Assembly: GCA_024401395.1 (NCBI GenBank)
Contig: JAKSLD010000006.1
Span: forward strand, 62,001 to 126,000
Origin: Bacteroidales bacterium
Lineage (GTDB): Bacteria > Bacteroidota > Bacteroidia > Bacteroidales > Marinilabiliaceae
Direction: 5' to 3'
DNA: 64,000 nucleotides
The notes beneath the pieces are model-generated. The model did not search any database, was not told where the DNA came from, and was given only the letters and a program-made list of their open reading frames with translations. The position numbers and the translations under genes were made by a program. Shown here piece by piece: positions 44,834-54,195 of the stretch (its first letter is position 1; the number at the start of each line of letters is the position of its first letter).

Positions 44834-44872
44834 AGTTTTTATGTTTATGAATTAAACGATAATGCAATATTT

Positions 44873-45997
44873 TTATTTCAACAAATCCTTAAATGCTTCA
44901 AGGAATCTGTCTGCCTCTTCTATGGTCAAGCACAATGGCGGCAACAGACGTATCATATTCGTACCTGCTACACCTGTGAATATGTGCTTCTCAAAGAGCA
45001 ACTTGGTACGGATCTCTTTAATCGGCTCATTGAACTCAATACCAATCATCAAACCGCGACCACGCACTTCTTTGATTTTATCGCTCTTAGGCATGTTGTC
45101 AATAAGGTACTGCCCCACCTTGGCGGCATTCTCAACAAGACCTTCTTTCTCTGTAATCTCTGCTACTGCTATAGCAGCTGCCATAGCAAGATAGTTGCCT
45201 CCGAAGGTTGTGCCAAGCATTCCGACTACTGGATTGAACTTTGGAGCTATAAGACATGCACCGACTGGGAAACCATTTCCAATTCCCTTCGCCATCGAAA
45301 TAATGTCAGGCTTAATACCATAATATTGATGCGCAAAGAACTTACCGCTACGACCATAACCAGATTGTATCTCATCAAGAATAAGCACTGTACCATACTT
45401 GTCGCAGAGTGCTCTCAAATCTTGCATGAATTGTGTTGTAGGTATATGAATACCTCCACAACCCTGAATTCCTTCAATGATTACAGCTGCCACATCATTG
45501 TTCTTCAAATAGGCCTCAACACTCTCTATATTGTTGAGCTCTGCAAAAAGAACTTTATGTACCGCATTGAATGGAGCCACAATCTTTGGATTGTCTGTAA
45601 CGGCTACTGCTCCTGATGTACGTCCATGGAATGACTTGCGGAATGCAACGACTTTATCTCGACCTGTATGAAACGAAGCCAACTTCAACGCATTCTCATT
45701 CGCTTCAGCTCCAGAGTTGATCAAGAAAAATGAATAATCTTCATAACCCGAAAGCTTGCCAATCTTCTGCGCCAACTCAACCTGCAATGGATTGATGACC
45801 GAGTTGCTATAGAAGCCTATCTTATTGAGCTGCTCTGTAATGCACTTAATGTAGTGAGGATGTGAATGTCCAACAGATATTACAGCGTGACCTCCATAAA
45901 GATCAAGATACTCCTGACCCTTGTCATCCCATACGTGACAACCTTGTCCCTTAACTGGAACTACGTCAAAAAGAGAGTAAACTTCAAATAGATTCAT
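44873..45997 (-). CDS. argD: N-acylornithine aminotransferase
   Basis: 374 residues, class III PLP aminotransferase. The LDEIQSGYGRSGKFFAHQYYG segment and the PLP lysine in SMAKGIGNGFPVGA are clear. It interconverts N-acylglutamate semialdehyde and N-acylornithine using glutamate. It starts 20 bases after the argC stop, so the two are almost surely co-transcribed. Confidence 0.95.
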   Translation of the reverse strand: MNLFEVYSLFDVVPVKGQGCHVWDDKGQEYLDLYGGHAVISVGHSHPHYIKCITEQLNKIGFYSNSVINPLQVELAQKIGKLSGYEDYSFFLINSGAEANENALKLASFHTGRDKVVAFRKSFHGRTSGAVAVTDNPKIVAPFNAVHKVLFAELNNIESVEAYLKNNDVAAVIIEGIQGCGGIHIPTTQFMQDLRALCDKYGTVLILDEIQSGYGRSGKFFAHQYYGIKPDIISMAKGIGNGFPVGACLIAPKFNPVVGMLGTTFGGNYLAMAAAIAVAEITEKEGLVENAAKVGQYLIDNMPKSDKIKEVRGRGLMIGIEFNEPIKEIRTKLLFEKHIFTGVAGTNMIRLLPPLCLTIEEADRFLEAFKDLLK

Positions 45998-46017
45998 TTT
46001 GCGTCTAAGTTTATTGG

Positions 46018-46983
46018 TTAGAAACCTGTTGGCTTAATATTTAGACCTGTATTCTCAGGAAGACCGAAGAGTAAGTTCATATTCTGTGTCGCCTGTCCAG
46101 ATGCACCCTTGACAAGGTTGTCTATCATCGAAATCACATGCAACTTCTTGCCATACTTCTTCACATAGAGAACACACTTATTTGTATTCACTACCATCTT
46201 CAAGTCTGGATTGAAATCCACTACATGCACAAATGGCTCATCTTTATAGTATGACTTATATACCTCCACTGCCTCTTCTTCTGTCATGTCAGTGTTGAAA
46301 TATACACTGGAAATGATGCCTCGAGAATAGTTTCCTCGCATAGGTACAAAGTTCATCTCTCCCTCGTACGATGGAGCAAGGCGCTTCAATGTCTCATTTA
46401 CCTCTCCAAGATGCTGATGGGTAAATGCCTTGTAAACGCTCATATTGTTGTCTCTCCAAGAGAAATGTGTCGTATCTGATGGCTTCTGACCTGCCCCTGT
46501 CGAACCAGTAACGCCTGTGATGTGTATTTCTGGAAGCTTGTCCAATTTTGCCATTGGAAGAAGTGCCAACTGAATGCTGGTAGCAAAACAACCTGGGTTT
46601 GCAATCTTTGTCGCACTCTTTATATCACTGCGGAACGCCTCTGGCAAACCATATACAAAGCCATCTGCCGTATCTTGAAGACGATAGTCATTCGAAAGGT
46701 CTATTATCTTGCCATTGAATGTCTTTGGCAATGACTCAACATAATCACGACTCTTGCCATGTCCCATGCATAGGAATATTACATCCACTGCTTCAACTGG
46801 TGCATCTGCAGAAAATGTCAAAGTTGTCTCTCCTAACAAATCATGATGCGCTTTCCATACAGGCTCACCAGCATGACTGGTACTCTGCGCGAAAAGAATT
46901 GTAGCACAAGGGTGATTGATCAATATTCTCATAAGCTCACCAGCAGTATAACCAGCAGCTCCTATTATTCCTACCTTAATCAT
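46018..46983 (-). CDS. argC: N-acyl-gamma-glutamyl-phosphate reductase
   Basis: 321 residues. NADP-binding GAAGYTAGELMRIL (8-21), catalytic Cys132 in NPGCFATSIQLALLP and the dimerisation stretch around GTFGSTGAGQ-like VTGSTGAGQKPS are visible. It makes N-acylglutamate semialdehyde. A 182-base gap with no clear promoter element separates it from argG upstream. Confidence 0.95.
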   Translation of the reverse strand: MIKVGIIGAAGYTAGELMRILINHPCATILFAQSTSHAGEPVWKAHHDLLGETTLTFSADAPVEAVDVIFLCMGHGKSRDYVESLPKTFNGKIIDLSNDYRLQDTADGFVYGLPEAFRSDIKSATKIANPGCFATSIQLALLPMAKLDKLPEIHITGVTGSTGAGQKPSDTTHFSWRDNNMSVYKAFTHQHLGEVNETLKRLAPSYEGEMNFVPMRGNYSRGIISSVYFNTDMTEEEAVEVYKSYYKDEPFVHVVDFNPDLKMVVNTNKCVLYVKKYGKKLHVISMIDNLVKGASGQATQNMNLLFGLPENTGLNIKPTGF

Positions 46984-47165
46984 TTTGTATCTATATATCT
47001 TAAAGTACTAAGTTTAGATAAAAGAAAGAAGCCATAACCAAGTTCCTCACCATCTCGGCTAAACTTGGCATGGCTAACTTAATCAACCTAAAATTACTAC
47101 CATTAACTTTATATCTTATGTAATGTGTTATACAACACTTCTTCCAATTTTGTTATAGTATTGTA

Positions 47166-48365
47166 TTACTTCATTTCGTCTGGGTTCACTTTATTGTAGA
47201 TCTTGAGCGAGTTGCCAAGGATCTTTGTGAAGCCCTTAACGTCATCAGCAGTAAATGCTCTGTTGTCCTCTCCGTAGTCTGCAAAGCCTGAGTTCATCAA
47301 GTCGTGCGATGTCTCTACGCCTTCTACTACAAATCTGTATGGATAAAGACGAACAAATACGTCACCTGATACATTACGCTGTGAAGATTCAAGCATAGCC
47401 TCTATATCACGCATGACTGGCTCAAGGTACTGCGCCTCATGGAGCAACATACCATACCAGTTGGCTACCTGATCCTTCCAGTATGTCTGCCACTTTGTAA
47501 GGGTGTGCTTCTCAAGTGTGTGGTGCGCTGAAAGAATCATCATTGGAGCTGCTGCCTCAAAGCCTACACGACCCTTGATGCCGATAATTGTATCTCCAAG
47601 GTGCATGCCACGACCTACTGCATACTGACAGCCAATCTCTTCAAGGTCCTGGATAGCCTGTACCTTGTTGTCATATTTCTTGCCATCGATAGCAACAAAC
47701 TCACCCTTCTCAAATGTAAGTTTCACTAGACGGCTCTCTTCTTTTGCCGTTACATGGCTAGGATATGCATTCTCAGGAAGTGTCTGACGAGTTGTCAATG
47801 TCTCCTTACCGCCAATTGATGTACCCCAAAGACCCTTGTTGATAGAGTATTCCATCTTTGTCCAGTCGCGAACAATACCCTCTTTCTTCAAGTAATCTAT
47901 CTCATACTGACGAGAAAGCTTGAGGTCTCGTGTAGGAGTAATAATGTTAATCTCTGGAGCCAAGATCTGGAATGTCAAGTCAAAACGAACCTGATCATTA
48001 CCTGCACCTGTAGAACCATGAGCAATGTGCTTCGCTCCGATCTCTCTCGCATAGTTCACAATAGCCAATGCCTGGAACATACGCTCTGATGAAACCGAAA
48101 TAGGATACGTATTGTTACGGAGTATATTACCATATACCATATAACGAATACAACGTGTATAGTAGCTCTCTGTCACATCGAGAGTCGTGTGTGACTTAAC
48201 GCCTAGCTCATAAGCCTTTGTCTCAATATCCTTGAGCTGCTCCGCTGTAAAACCGCCTGTGTTGGCGATCGCTGTGTGCACCTCGAGACCAAGGTCCTTT
48301 GAAAGATGTTTTACGCAGAATGATGTATCCAATCCGCCACTGTATGCTAGTACTACTTTTTCCAT
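47166..48365 (-). CDS. argG: Argininosuccinate synthase
   Basis: 399 residues. The ATP-pyrophosphatase P-loop AYSGGLDTS (7-15) and the HGSTGAGNDQVRFDLTF motif are clear. It joins citrulline and aspartate. A full TTTG-N19-TATCTTTG promoter lies 55-85 bases upstream, so it can be transcribed separately from the GNAT gene before it. The C-terminus GLEHHH-type region is replaced by the shorter YNKVNPDEMK. Confidence 0.96.
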   Translation of the reverse strand: MEKVVLAYSGGLDTSFCVKHLSKDLGLEVHTAIANTGGFTAEQLKDIETKAYELGVKSHTTLDVTESYYTRCIRYMVYGNILRNNTYPISVSSERMFQALAIVNYAREIGAKHIAHGSTGAGNDQVRFDLTFQILAPEINIITPTRDLKLSRQYEIDYLKKEGIVRDWTKMEYSINKGLWGTSIGGKETLTTRQTLPENAYPSHVTAKEESRLVKLTFEKGEFVAIDGKKYDNKVQAIQDLEEIGCQYAVGRGMHLGDTIIGIKGRVGFEAAAPMMILSAHHTLEKHTLTKWQTYWKDQVANWYGMLLHEAQYLEPVMRDIEAMLESSQRNVSGDVFVRLYPYRFVVEGVETSHDLMNSGFADYGEDNRAFTADDVKGFTKILGNSLKIYNKVNPDEMK

Positions 48366-48419
48366 ATTACTCCTGCTGAGTGTTATATTATTTATTTTTC
48401 TATCAGTTTATTATACCTC

Positions 48420-48450
48420 CAAAGATACTAGTTTTCAAATTTCTTTCAAA
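48420..48450 (-). promoter_or_regulatory. Promoter of argG
   Basis: The minus strand reads TTTG, 19 bases, then TATCTTTG: both elements are perfect. It lies in the 145-base gap after the GNAT gene; the leader is about 50 bases. Confidence 0.8.
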
Positions 48451-48510
48451 ACTTACCGCACCTCTTTCAGTATTTTACTTAACGGCCGAAGGCATTTCTC
48501 TAGCCGCGCT

Positions 48511-49083
48511 TTAGTTCTGCTCTGACAATCTGCCCGAAATCTCATTCGTGTCCTTCGCTGGATCAAACAACATGCCGGTACAGATACACTTCGTAAAGTT
48601 GTTACGTGTCAGCACATCATAGTTGATACAGCCCTGACAACCCTTCCAGAATGAAGGATCATCTGTCAACTCCGAGAATGTAGTAGGCTTATATCCTAGC
48701 TCTGTGTTGATCTTCATTACTGCTAGCGTAGATGTAAGACCGAATATCTTCGCATTCGGCCACTTCTTTCTGGACAACTCAAATGCTTTGTGCTTGATCT
48801 TCTTCGCCAAACCATGACCTCTATACTCGTTCTTTACTATAAGGCCTGAGTTCGCAACAAACATCTCATGACCCCACGACTCGATATAGCAGAATCCCAC
48901 GAATTCATCACCATGCATGGCAATGATGGCCTTGCCCTCACGCATCTTCTTCTTTACATACTCAGGATCACGCTTTGCAATACCTGTGCCACGCGCCTTA
49001 GCCGCTACGGCAATAGTCTCAAGGATCTCATCAACATACTTAATATGCTCCTCCGAGGCTACAATAATGTTAAATTCGCTCAT
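48511..49083 (-). CDS. GNAT acyltransferase, likely N-acylglutamate synthase of the arginine pathway
   Basis: 190 residues. The acetyl-CoA loop is in YRGHGLAKKIKHKAF (about 87-101). The C-terminal tail carries four cysteines: Cys149, Cys152 (KGCQGC) and Cys166, Cys168 (KCIC), a possible metal site. In Bacteroides thetaiotaomicron a related GNAT next to argG has been proposed to make N-acyl- or N-succinylglutamate, the first step that is otherwise missing here; this is recalled, not checked. The gene is first in the arginine cluster and sits behind ARG boxes, which supports a first-step role. Confidence 0.82.
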   Translation of the reverse strand: MSEFNIIVASEEHIKYVDEILETIAVAAKARGTGIAKRDPEYVKKKMREGKAIIAMHGDEFVGFCYIESWGHEMFVANSGLIVKNEYRGHGLAKKIKHKAFELSRKKWPNAKIFGLTSTLAVMKINTELGYKPTTFSELTDDPSFWKGCQGCINYDVLTRNNFTKCICTGMLFDPAKDTNEISGRLSEQN

Positions 49084-49109
49084 CTTAAGTGTTTCTTTTT
49101 TATGGTAGC

Positions 49110-49190
49110 AATGAATTTTTATTCATTTGACAGTGCGAATTTATGCATAAATATTATAAGTTATACACTTACAACGTGAATATTTTCGCA
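49110..49190 (-). promoter_or_regulatory. ARG boxes for ArgR upstream of the GNAT/arg cluster
   Basis: Box 1 (49110-49127) is a perfect TGAAT-TTTT-ATTCA with A/T flanks. A degenerate box, TGCGAATTTATGCA, is centred 22 bases upstream, and a third, TGAATATTTTCGCA (49177-49190), is a further 43 bases away. A TAAATTCG element near 49136-49143 may be the -7 box, so box 1 would cover the transcription start. ArgR is not encoded in the window. Confidence 0.7.
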
Positions 49191-49192
49191 TT

Positions 49193-50056
49193 TTAATGTT
49201 TTTTTATCCATTCAGGACGCAAAACGTATGTCAAGCCTGGCAACGAAGCCACTAATGATGTCATATAAAATACCGCACTGAATGCTACCGACATACCGTT
49301 GTCTACATTAAGATACTGTGAACCAAGTACAAACGTAGCTTCTCTCAATCCTATGCCACCTACACTGATAGGAATGGCCGACGCAATGCTACTCATAAAA
49401 AACCAAAAAATGTAATTCTGTAGGTTTTCTACTTGCCCGCCTAGACTGACCACTATCAGTATGGCCGCAGCCATCTGCAGTCCTTGTATCAGCAACGAGA
49501 AAAGTATTACTTTCCATAATTGCCTGATGGTACTACGACATAAATAATATACGACTCCATAGTACCCAGCTACAACAAATGGTATCAATACCCATAGATA
49601 TTCTTGAAATGGTATTATGGATATCTCTGCTATTATCATACTGACTAGAACTAACAGATAGATGACAATAGCCACTAGCCCACTGATTCTGTCTGACAAT
49701 AATAACGCAAGGACGTTCTTTACACTGCACTCATAGTTCTTCTTCAGGTAGTAGACTTTATATACATCTCCCCCTACTCCCCCTGGCAGTATGAAATTAT
49801 ATACCATGCCAAGCCAATATAGCTTGATATTTTCCCATCTGCCTAGATTCAGGGGAACTGTCTTGTACAGAACATTGTTTCGCTCTGCACTGAATACTTG
49901 CGAAATGATATACACCAACAACGCCATAAGCAACAGACCGACATTCGATTCTGCTACATACGACACTACTTCGTGTATATCAACTTTCGACAATACCCAC
50001 CAGATAGCTGCCACCGAAACAGCAACTTTCAGCACCGTCTTTAACGCGTTCTTCAA
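49193..50056 (-). CDS. Lysylphosphatidylglycerol synthase TM-like / flippase-like membrane protein
   Basis: 287 residues with about eight hydrophobic segments from residue 3 on. The conserved LILPGGVGGDVYKVYYLKK loop (about 90-108) and SSIASAIPISVGGIGLREATFVLG (near 215-238) are hallmarks of the UPF0104 / LPG synthase TM family. Such proteins may move lipid-linked compounds, but the substrate is unknown. It converges on nothing and is 136 bases from the GNAT start. pepD is upstream. Confidence 0.88.
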   Translation of the reverse strand: MKNALKTVLKVAVSVAAIWWVLSKVDIHEVVSYVAESNVGLLLMALLVYIISQVFSAERNNVLYKTVPLNLGRWENIKLYWLGMVYNFILPGGVGGDVYKVYYLKKNYECSVKNVLALLLSDRISGLVAIVIYLLVLVSMIIAEISIIPFQEYLWVLIPFVVAGYYGVVYYLCRSTIRQLWKVILFSLLIQGLQMAAAILIVVSLGGQVENLQNYIFWFFMSSIASAIPISVGGIGLREATFVLGSQYLNVDNGMSVAFSAVFYMTSLVASLPGLTYVLRPEWIKKH

Positions 50057-50168
50057 ACTATCGCAATAATAAAAAAACTAATTACTACTTTCTCTGTAAC
50101 TTCTCTTAACGCTCTAACTATACAGCCTTAATACAGAGAGTACCCAGAGCTGTTTCAACTTTAAAATA

Positions 50169-51602
50169 TTACTTTATATTTTTTAAAGTCTGAAGCAATA
50201 AGTTGTAGAATCTCTCGACCGAAGGTATATTGACTCTCTCTTGTGGCGAATGTGGATTCATAATCGTAGGACCAAAGGATACCATATCCCAATCTGGATA
50301 CGTGCCTGCCATAATGCCACACTCTAATCCAGCATGTATTGCCATTACTTTTGGCTCCTTACCGTACATCTGTGTATATGTATCGCTCAATGTCTTGAGA
50401 ATAGCCGACTTAGGGTTTGGCTGCCAGCCTGGATAACCGTTATCTATATCTACCTCGGCTTCTGCTAATCGCATAACACTCTCTATGCTGGATGCTAAGT
50501 CTTCTTTTTCTGATTCGGATGCACTTCTGAGTAGGAAATGAACGCTAACCTTTCCTCCTTCTGTAACAATAGATGCCATATTTGTAGAGGTCTGCACCAA
50601 TCCTGGAATACTAGGGTTCATGCGTATGACTCCGTTTGGACATCCTTGTACAGCATTTATTATGTCATCTGTGCATATCTCGGAGAACACCTGAGCTGGC
50701 TTAGCAACTTTTTCTACACTTACTAGTAGATTTGGCTCTACGTCAGCATACTCGTTTCTCAACAACTCATTGAACTCGGATATCATCTCTTTGAACTCAT
50801 CCTCGTCTTCTGAATCTATAACTAATGTCGCAGCTGCCTCTCTTGGTATCGCATTTCTAAGACTACCACCATTGATATCTACCAAGAATGCCTCGAAATT
50901 AGCAGCTGCATATTTCAATATTCTAGCTAAAAGTTTATTCGCATTGGCCACACCTGTATTAATATCCATACCGGAGTGTCCGCCTCGAAGCCCGGAAACG
51001 GTAACTTTCATGGCTATATCGTCTTCTGCCGTAGGCACATATTCTATCTGGAATGTAGCCGTAACATCTTGTCCGCCAGCACAACCGATATATAACTCGC
51101 CTTCTGCCTCTGAATCTAGATTCAACAGTATCTTTCCTTGCAGCATATTAGGCTCTAGATTTGAGGCACCTGTCATACCTGTCTCTTCGTCTGTAGTAAC
51201 GAGCACCTCAAGTGGACCATGAACAGCATTTTCATCTGCCAATACTGCCATAGCAGCAGCAACACCTATACCATTGTCAGCTCCTAGCGTGGTATTATTG
51301 GCTCTCATCCAATCTCCATCAACAATAGTCTCAATAGGATCCTTGAGAAAATCATGCTTGCTGTCTGGTGTCTTTTGTGGAACCATATCGGCGTGTCCTT
51401 GAAGAATAACAGGAGTAACATTCTCCATCCCTTTCGTAGCAGGTTTACGTATAATCACGTTCCCGATATTATCTCGTATTACCTCTAACTTCAAATCACG
51501 ACCATACTGCGCAATATAGTCTAGGGCCTTTGCCTCATTCTTTGAAGGTCTTGGAATAGCACAAAGTGCCTTGAAATTATTCCACAACAATTCTGGTTTC
51601 AT
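50169..51602 (-). CDS. pepD: Aminoacyl-histidine dipeptidase (M20 family)
   Basis: 477 residues, typical PepD length. Metal ligands are His70-x-Asp72 (LQGHADMV), Asp109 (LGADNGIGV) and Glu139/140 (TTDEETGM). The lid or dimerisation domain at about 190-370 has VSGLRGGHSGMDINTG. It hydrolyses Xaa-His and other dipeptides in the cytosol. It starts 14 bases after the DUF4831 gene, so they are probably co-transcribed. Confidence 0.96.
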   Translation of the reverse strand: MKPELLWNNFKALCAIPRPSKNEAKALDYIAQYGRDLKLEVIRDNIGNVIIRKPATKGMENVTPVILQGHADMVPQKTPDSKHDFLKDPIETIVDGDWMRANNTTLGADNGIGVAAAMAVLADENAVHGPLEVLVTTDEETGMTGASNLEPNMLQGKILLNLDSEAEGELYIGCAGGQDVTATFQIEYVPTAEDDIAMKVTVSGLRGGHSGMDINTGVANANKLLARILKYAAANFEAFLVDINGGSLRNAIPREAAATLVIDSEDEDEFKEMISEFNELLRNEYADVEPNLLVSVEKVAKPAQVFSEICTDDIINAVQGCPNGVIRMNPSIPGLVQTSTNMASIVTEGGKVSVHFLLRSASESEKEDLASSIESVMRLAEAEVDIDNGYPGWQPNPKSAILKTLSDTYTQMYGKEPKVMAIHAGLECGIMAGTYPDWDMVSFGPTIMNPHSPQERVNIPSVERFYNLLLQTLKNIK

Positions 51603-51616
51603 ATGCTGCCGACTTG

Positions 51617-52735
51617 TTATTTGTTATCTTTATTTGTTGATATACTAAGAAGTGCTCCAGTATTCTTATCTAACTTTATCTGAACACCATCGTTCAAAAG
51701 ACTGCTCTCAGGAAGAGTAACTATCTGACCTCCTTGTGATGTCAAAACTTGTTTCTCTACCAATAGATTATTTCTGTCTAGCACCTTGATTGTAGCAACT
51801 GCTGGTACACAGTATCTTAAGCCATTCAATGGAGAGGCCTTCCTCTGCTTTGAGCCATCAGGATATGTATTTAGCGCAGGCTTGGAATCTATTGTTACCT
51901 CTACATATATTGGCTTGCCTGTCAAATCCATCGTACTGAGAAAACCGTCTTTCTCACTGAAACGAGCAATAACCTCATTTTCAGACGATGGCTCAACTTC
52001 AAAATAGCGTGTAACTTTTACAACCTTGCGCTTGCCAATGAAAAGTTCAACGTGCTCCTGCTCTAATCTTGCAATTTCAGCTAAAACTCTATCGTACGAA
52101 CCCGCATCATGAAGTATGGTAGACTCTTCTCCACCAAGAATAGCTAACCTCTTGTCTCTCAACGAATAAATAGACTGAGCCACTTGCTCTGCCATGGCTG
52201 CCGTAGATGTTTTTGTCAAAACTTGCTGATTTAGAGATACTGACAAAAAGTCTAAGTCATCTACCACAGCAGTTTTGGCCAAATCCTCATCTTTTCCACA
52301 ATCTTCAGCAGCACTTATATTAATACCCATCAAAACACCATCATTAGACAGTGAGATATTAGGCAATGTTGATCCTGTTTCAGAATATATCTTGTATCTT
52401 TTTGTAAGATCAGCTACTCCGATAGTCTCCACTGATGCAGAAACAATCTTCCAGGTCTTAGAATCCTGTGTAATAACATCTGAGATATTAAGATACTTAT
52501 TTGAGTACTTATAGTAAGGTCCAACCTTCTCTATGGTTAATTCTGCGTCTACACGAATACGCAATTTAGTTTTAGGGAGGGCATACACCAATCCTGCATT
52601 GGCAGCATCTGCATCTTGCGACACCGGCACTACTTTAATCGACTTAACGTCCTTTGCATAGCTGTCAACCGAGGCAAAAAACATCAGGGAAGCACAGAAA
52701 AGGACTATAGAATGTAATCTAAACATAATATGCAA
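51617..52735 (-). CDS. DUF4831 family exported protein
   Basis: 372 residues; Met4 (at 52726) just before FRLHS could be the true start. A signal peptide ends near residue 27 (SYAKD). The rest is a beta-rich DUF4831 domain, with the stretches LVYALPKTKLRIRVDAELTIEKVGPYYKYS and GLRYCVPAVATIKVLDRN. It is a periplasmic or envelope protein of unknown function. The secY terminator is about 50 bases upstream, and pepD follows. Confidence 0.85.
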   Translation of the reverse strand: MHIMFRLHSIVLFCASLMFFASVDSYAKDVKSIKVVPVSQDADAANAGLVYALPKTKLRIRVDAELTIEKVGPYYKYSNKYLNISDVITQDSKTWKIVSASVETIGVADLTKRYKIYSETGSTLPNISLSNDGVLMGINISAAEDCGKDEDLAKTAVVDDLDFLSVSLNQQVLTKTSTAAMAEQVAQSIYSLRDKRLAILGGEESTILHDAGSYDRVLAEIARLEQEHVELFIGKRKVVKVTRYFEVEPSSENEVIARFSEKDGFLSTMDLTGKPIYVEVTIDSKPALNTYPDGSKQRKASPLNGLRYCVPAVATIKVLDRNNLLVEKQVLTSQGGQIVTLPESSLLNDGVQIKLDKNTGALLSISTNKDNK

Positions 52736-52786
52736 TAATTATCTACTACAAATTTAAGACTAATATACTAGAGTACGACCATCTTC

Positions 52787-52822
52787 ATAAAAAAAGTCGC
52801 CTCGGGGGAACCGAAGCGACTT
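52787..52822 (-). terminator. Rho-independent terminator after secY
   Basis: Arms AAGTCGCCTCGG and CCGAAGCGACTT (one G-U pair) around a four-base loop, followed by six T on the minus strand. It ends the ribosomal protein unit. Confidence 0.9.
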
Positions 52823-52842
52823 AATATGTCATGCAAAATTTA

Positions 52843-54189
52843 TTAATGCATAGCAGCGCCTACATTACGACCCATGATACGACCTGATTTCATCAAGCCA
52901 TCATAGTGACGCATAAGGAGGTGGCTCTCGATCTGCTGGAGAGTATCAAGCACTACACCAACAAGAATCAAAAGAGATGTACCGCCGTAGAACTGAGCAA
53001 AAGACTGATCTACATGTGCCAATGTTGCGAATGCTGGAAGAATTGCAACGATAGCAAGGAAGAATGAACCTGGAAGGGTAATCTTCGACATAATAGAGTC
53101 AATATACTCAGCTGTTGCCTTACCTGGCTTAACACCTGGGATAAAACCATTATTTCTCTTCATCTCCTCCGACATCTGCTGTGGATTGAAAATCAACGCA
53201 GTGTAGAAGTATGTAAAGATAATGATGAGGAGAGCAAATACGAAGTTATACCAGAAACCTGTAAAGTCAGAGAAAGTTGCAGCGAAACCTGTTGAAGCCT
53301 CTGGGTTGAACAAACCGATGAGAGTAATAGGCAAGAACATGATTGCCTGAGCGAAGATGATAGGCATTACACCAGCAGCATTAACCTTCAAAGGAATGTA
53401 CTGACGAACACCACCATACTGTCTGTTACCCTCAATTCTCTTTGCATACTGTACTGGGATTCGACGCGTACCCTGAACGAGCAGGATAGTACCTACGAAT
53501 ACGAAGAACAAGAAGAGGAATTCCAACAAGAGCATTACCAAACCACCAGTTGCATTTGATGTAAGCTTAGATGCAATCTCAGCGAAGAGAGCGTGTGGCA
53601 AACGAGCAACGATACCGATCATAATGATCAAAGAAATACCATTACCAATACCACGATCTGTAATTCTCTCACCAAGCCACATAACGAACATTGTACCAGC
53701 AGTCAAGATAATAGTACTTGAAACGTTGAAAAGTACACCGTTCATTGCGAAAGCTGCATCAGGCAACTTATAATGTAGGTTTGCGAGGTATGCAGGAGCC
53801 TGAATCAACAAGATACCAACGGTAAGAATACGTGTCATCTGGTTGATCTTTCTGCGTCCACTCTCACCATCGCGCTGCAAACGCTGGAAGTAAGGAATAA
53901 CCATACCGAGCAATTGCACTACGATAGAAGCCGAGATATAAGGCATGATACCAAGACCTAATATCGAGGCATTAGAGAACGCACCTCCTGAAAACATATC
54001 GAGAAGACCTAAGACACCACTATCGCTAGTCTGCTGTTCAAGAGCCTCCAAGAACTGTGGATTTACGCCTGGCAAAACCACATAAGAACCTAGTCGATAA
54101 ACGAGCAGGAATCCTAGGGTTACTAGGATTCTGCTTTTAAGCTCATCGATCTTCCAAATATTGCGAATAGTATCGATTAGTCTTCTCAT
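52843..54189 (-). CDS. secY: Preprotein translocase subunit SecY
   Basis: 448 residues with ten membrane segments, the plug and lateral gate, and conserved cytosolic loops (RRIPVQYAKR, about 240; LVGVVLDTLQQIESHL near 415). It forms the protein-conducting channel of the inner membrane. It begins six bases after rplO and is the last gene of the unit; map, infA and the rest of the alpha operon do not follow. Confidence 0.97.
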   Translation of the reverse strand: MRRLIDTIRNIWKIDELKSRILVTLGFLLVYRLGSYVVLPGVNPQFLEALEQQTSDSGVLGLLDMFSGGAFSNASILGLGIMPYISASIVVQLLGMVIPYFQRLQRDGESGRRKINQMTRILTVGILLIQAPAYLANLHYKLPDAAFAMNGVLFNVSSTIILTAGTMFVMWLGERITDRGIGNGISLIIMIGIVARLPHALFAEIASKLTSNATGGLVMLLLEFLFLFFVFVGTILLVQGTRRIPVQYAKRIEGNRQYGGVRQYIPLKVNAAGVMPIIFAQAIMFLPITLIGLFNPEASTGFAATFSDFTGFWYNFVFALLIIIFTYFYTALIFNPQQMSEEMKRNNGFIPGVKPGKATAEYIDSIMSKITLPGSFFLAIVAILPAFATLAHVDQSFAQFYGGTSLLILVGVVLDTLQQIESHLLMRHYDGLMKSGRIMGRNVGAAMH

Positions 54190-54195
54190 ACTCTT

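Noticed and set aside
44438-45616. 392-codon plus-strand open frame
   Set aside because: It lies opposite argF' and argD, shows no recognisable domain and is rich in Cys, Tyr and His as in shadow frames.
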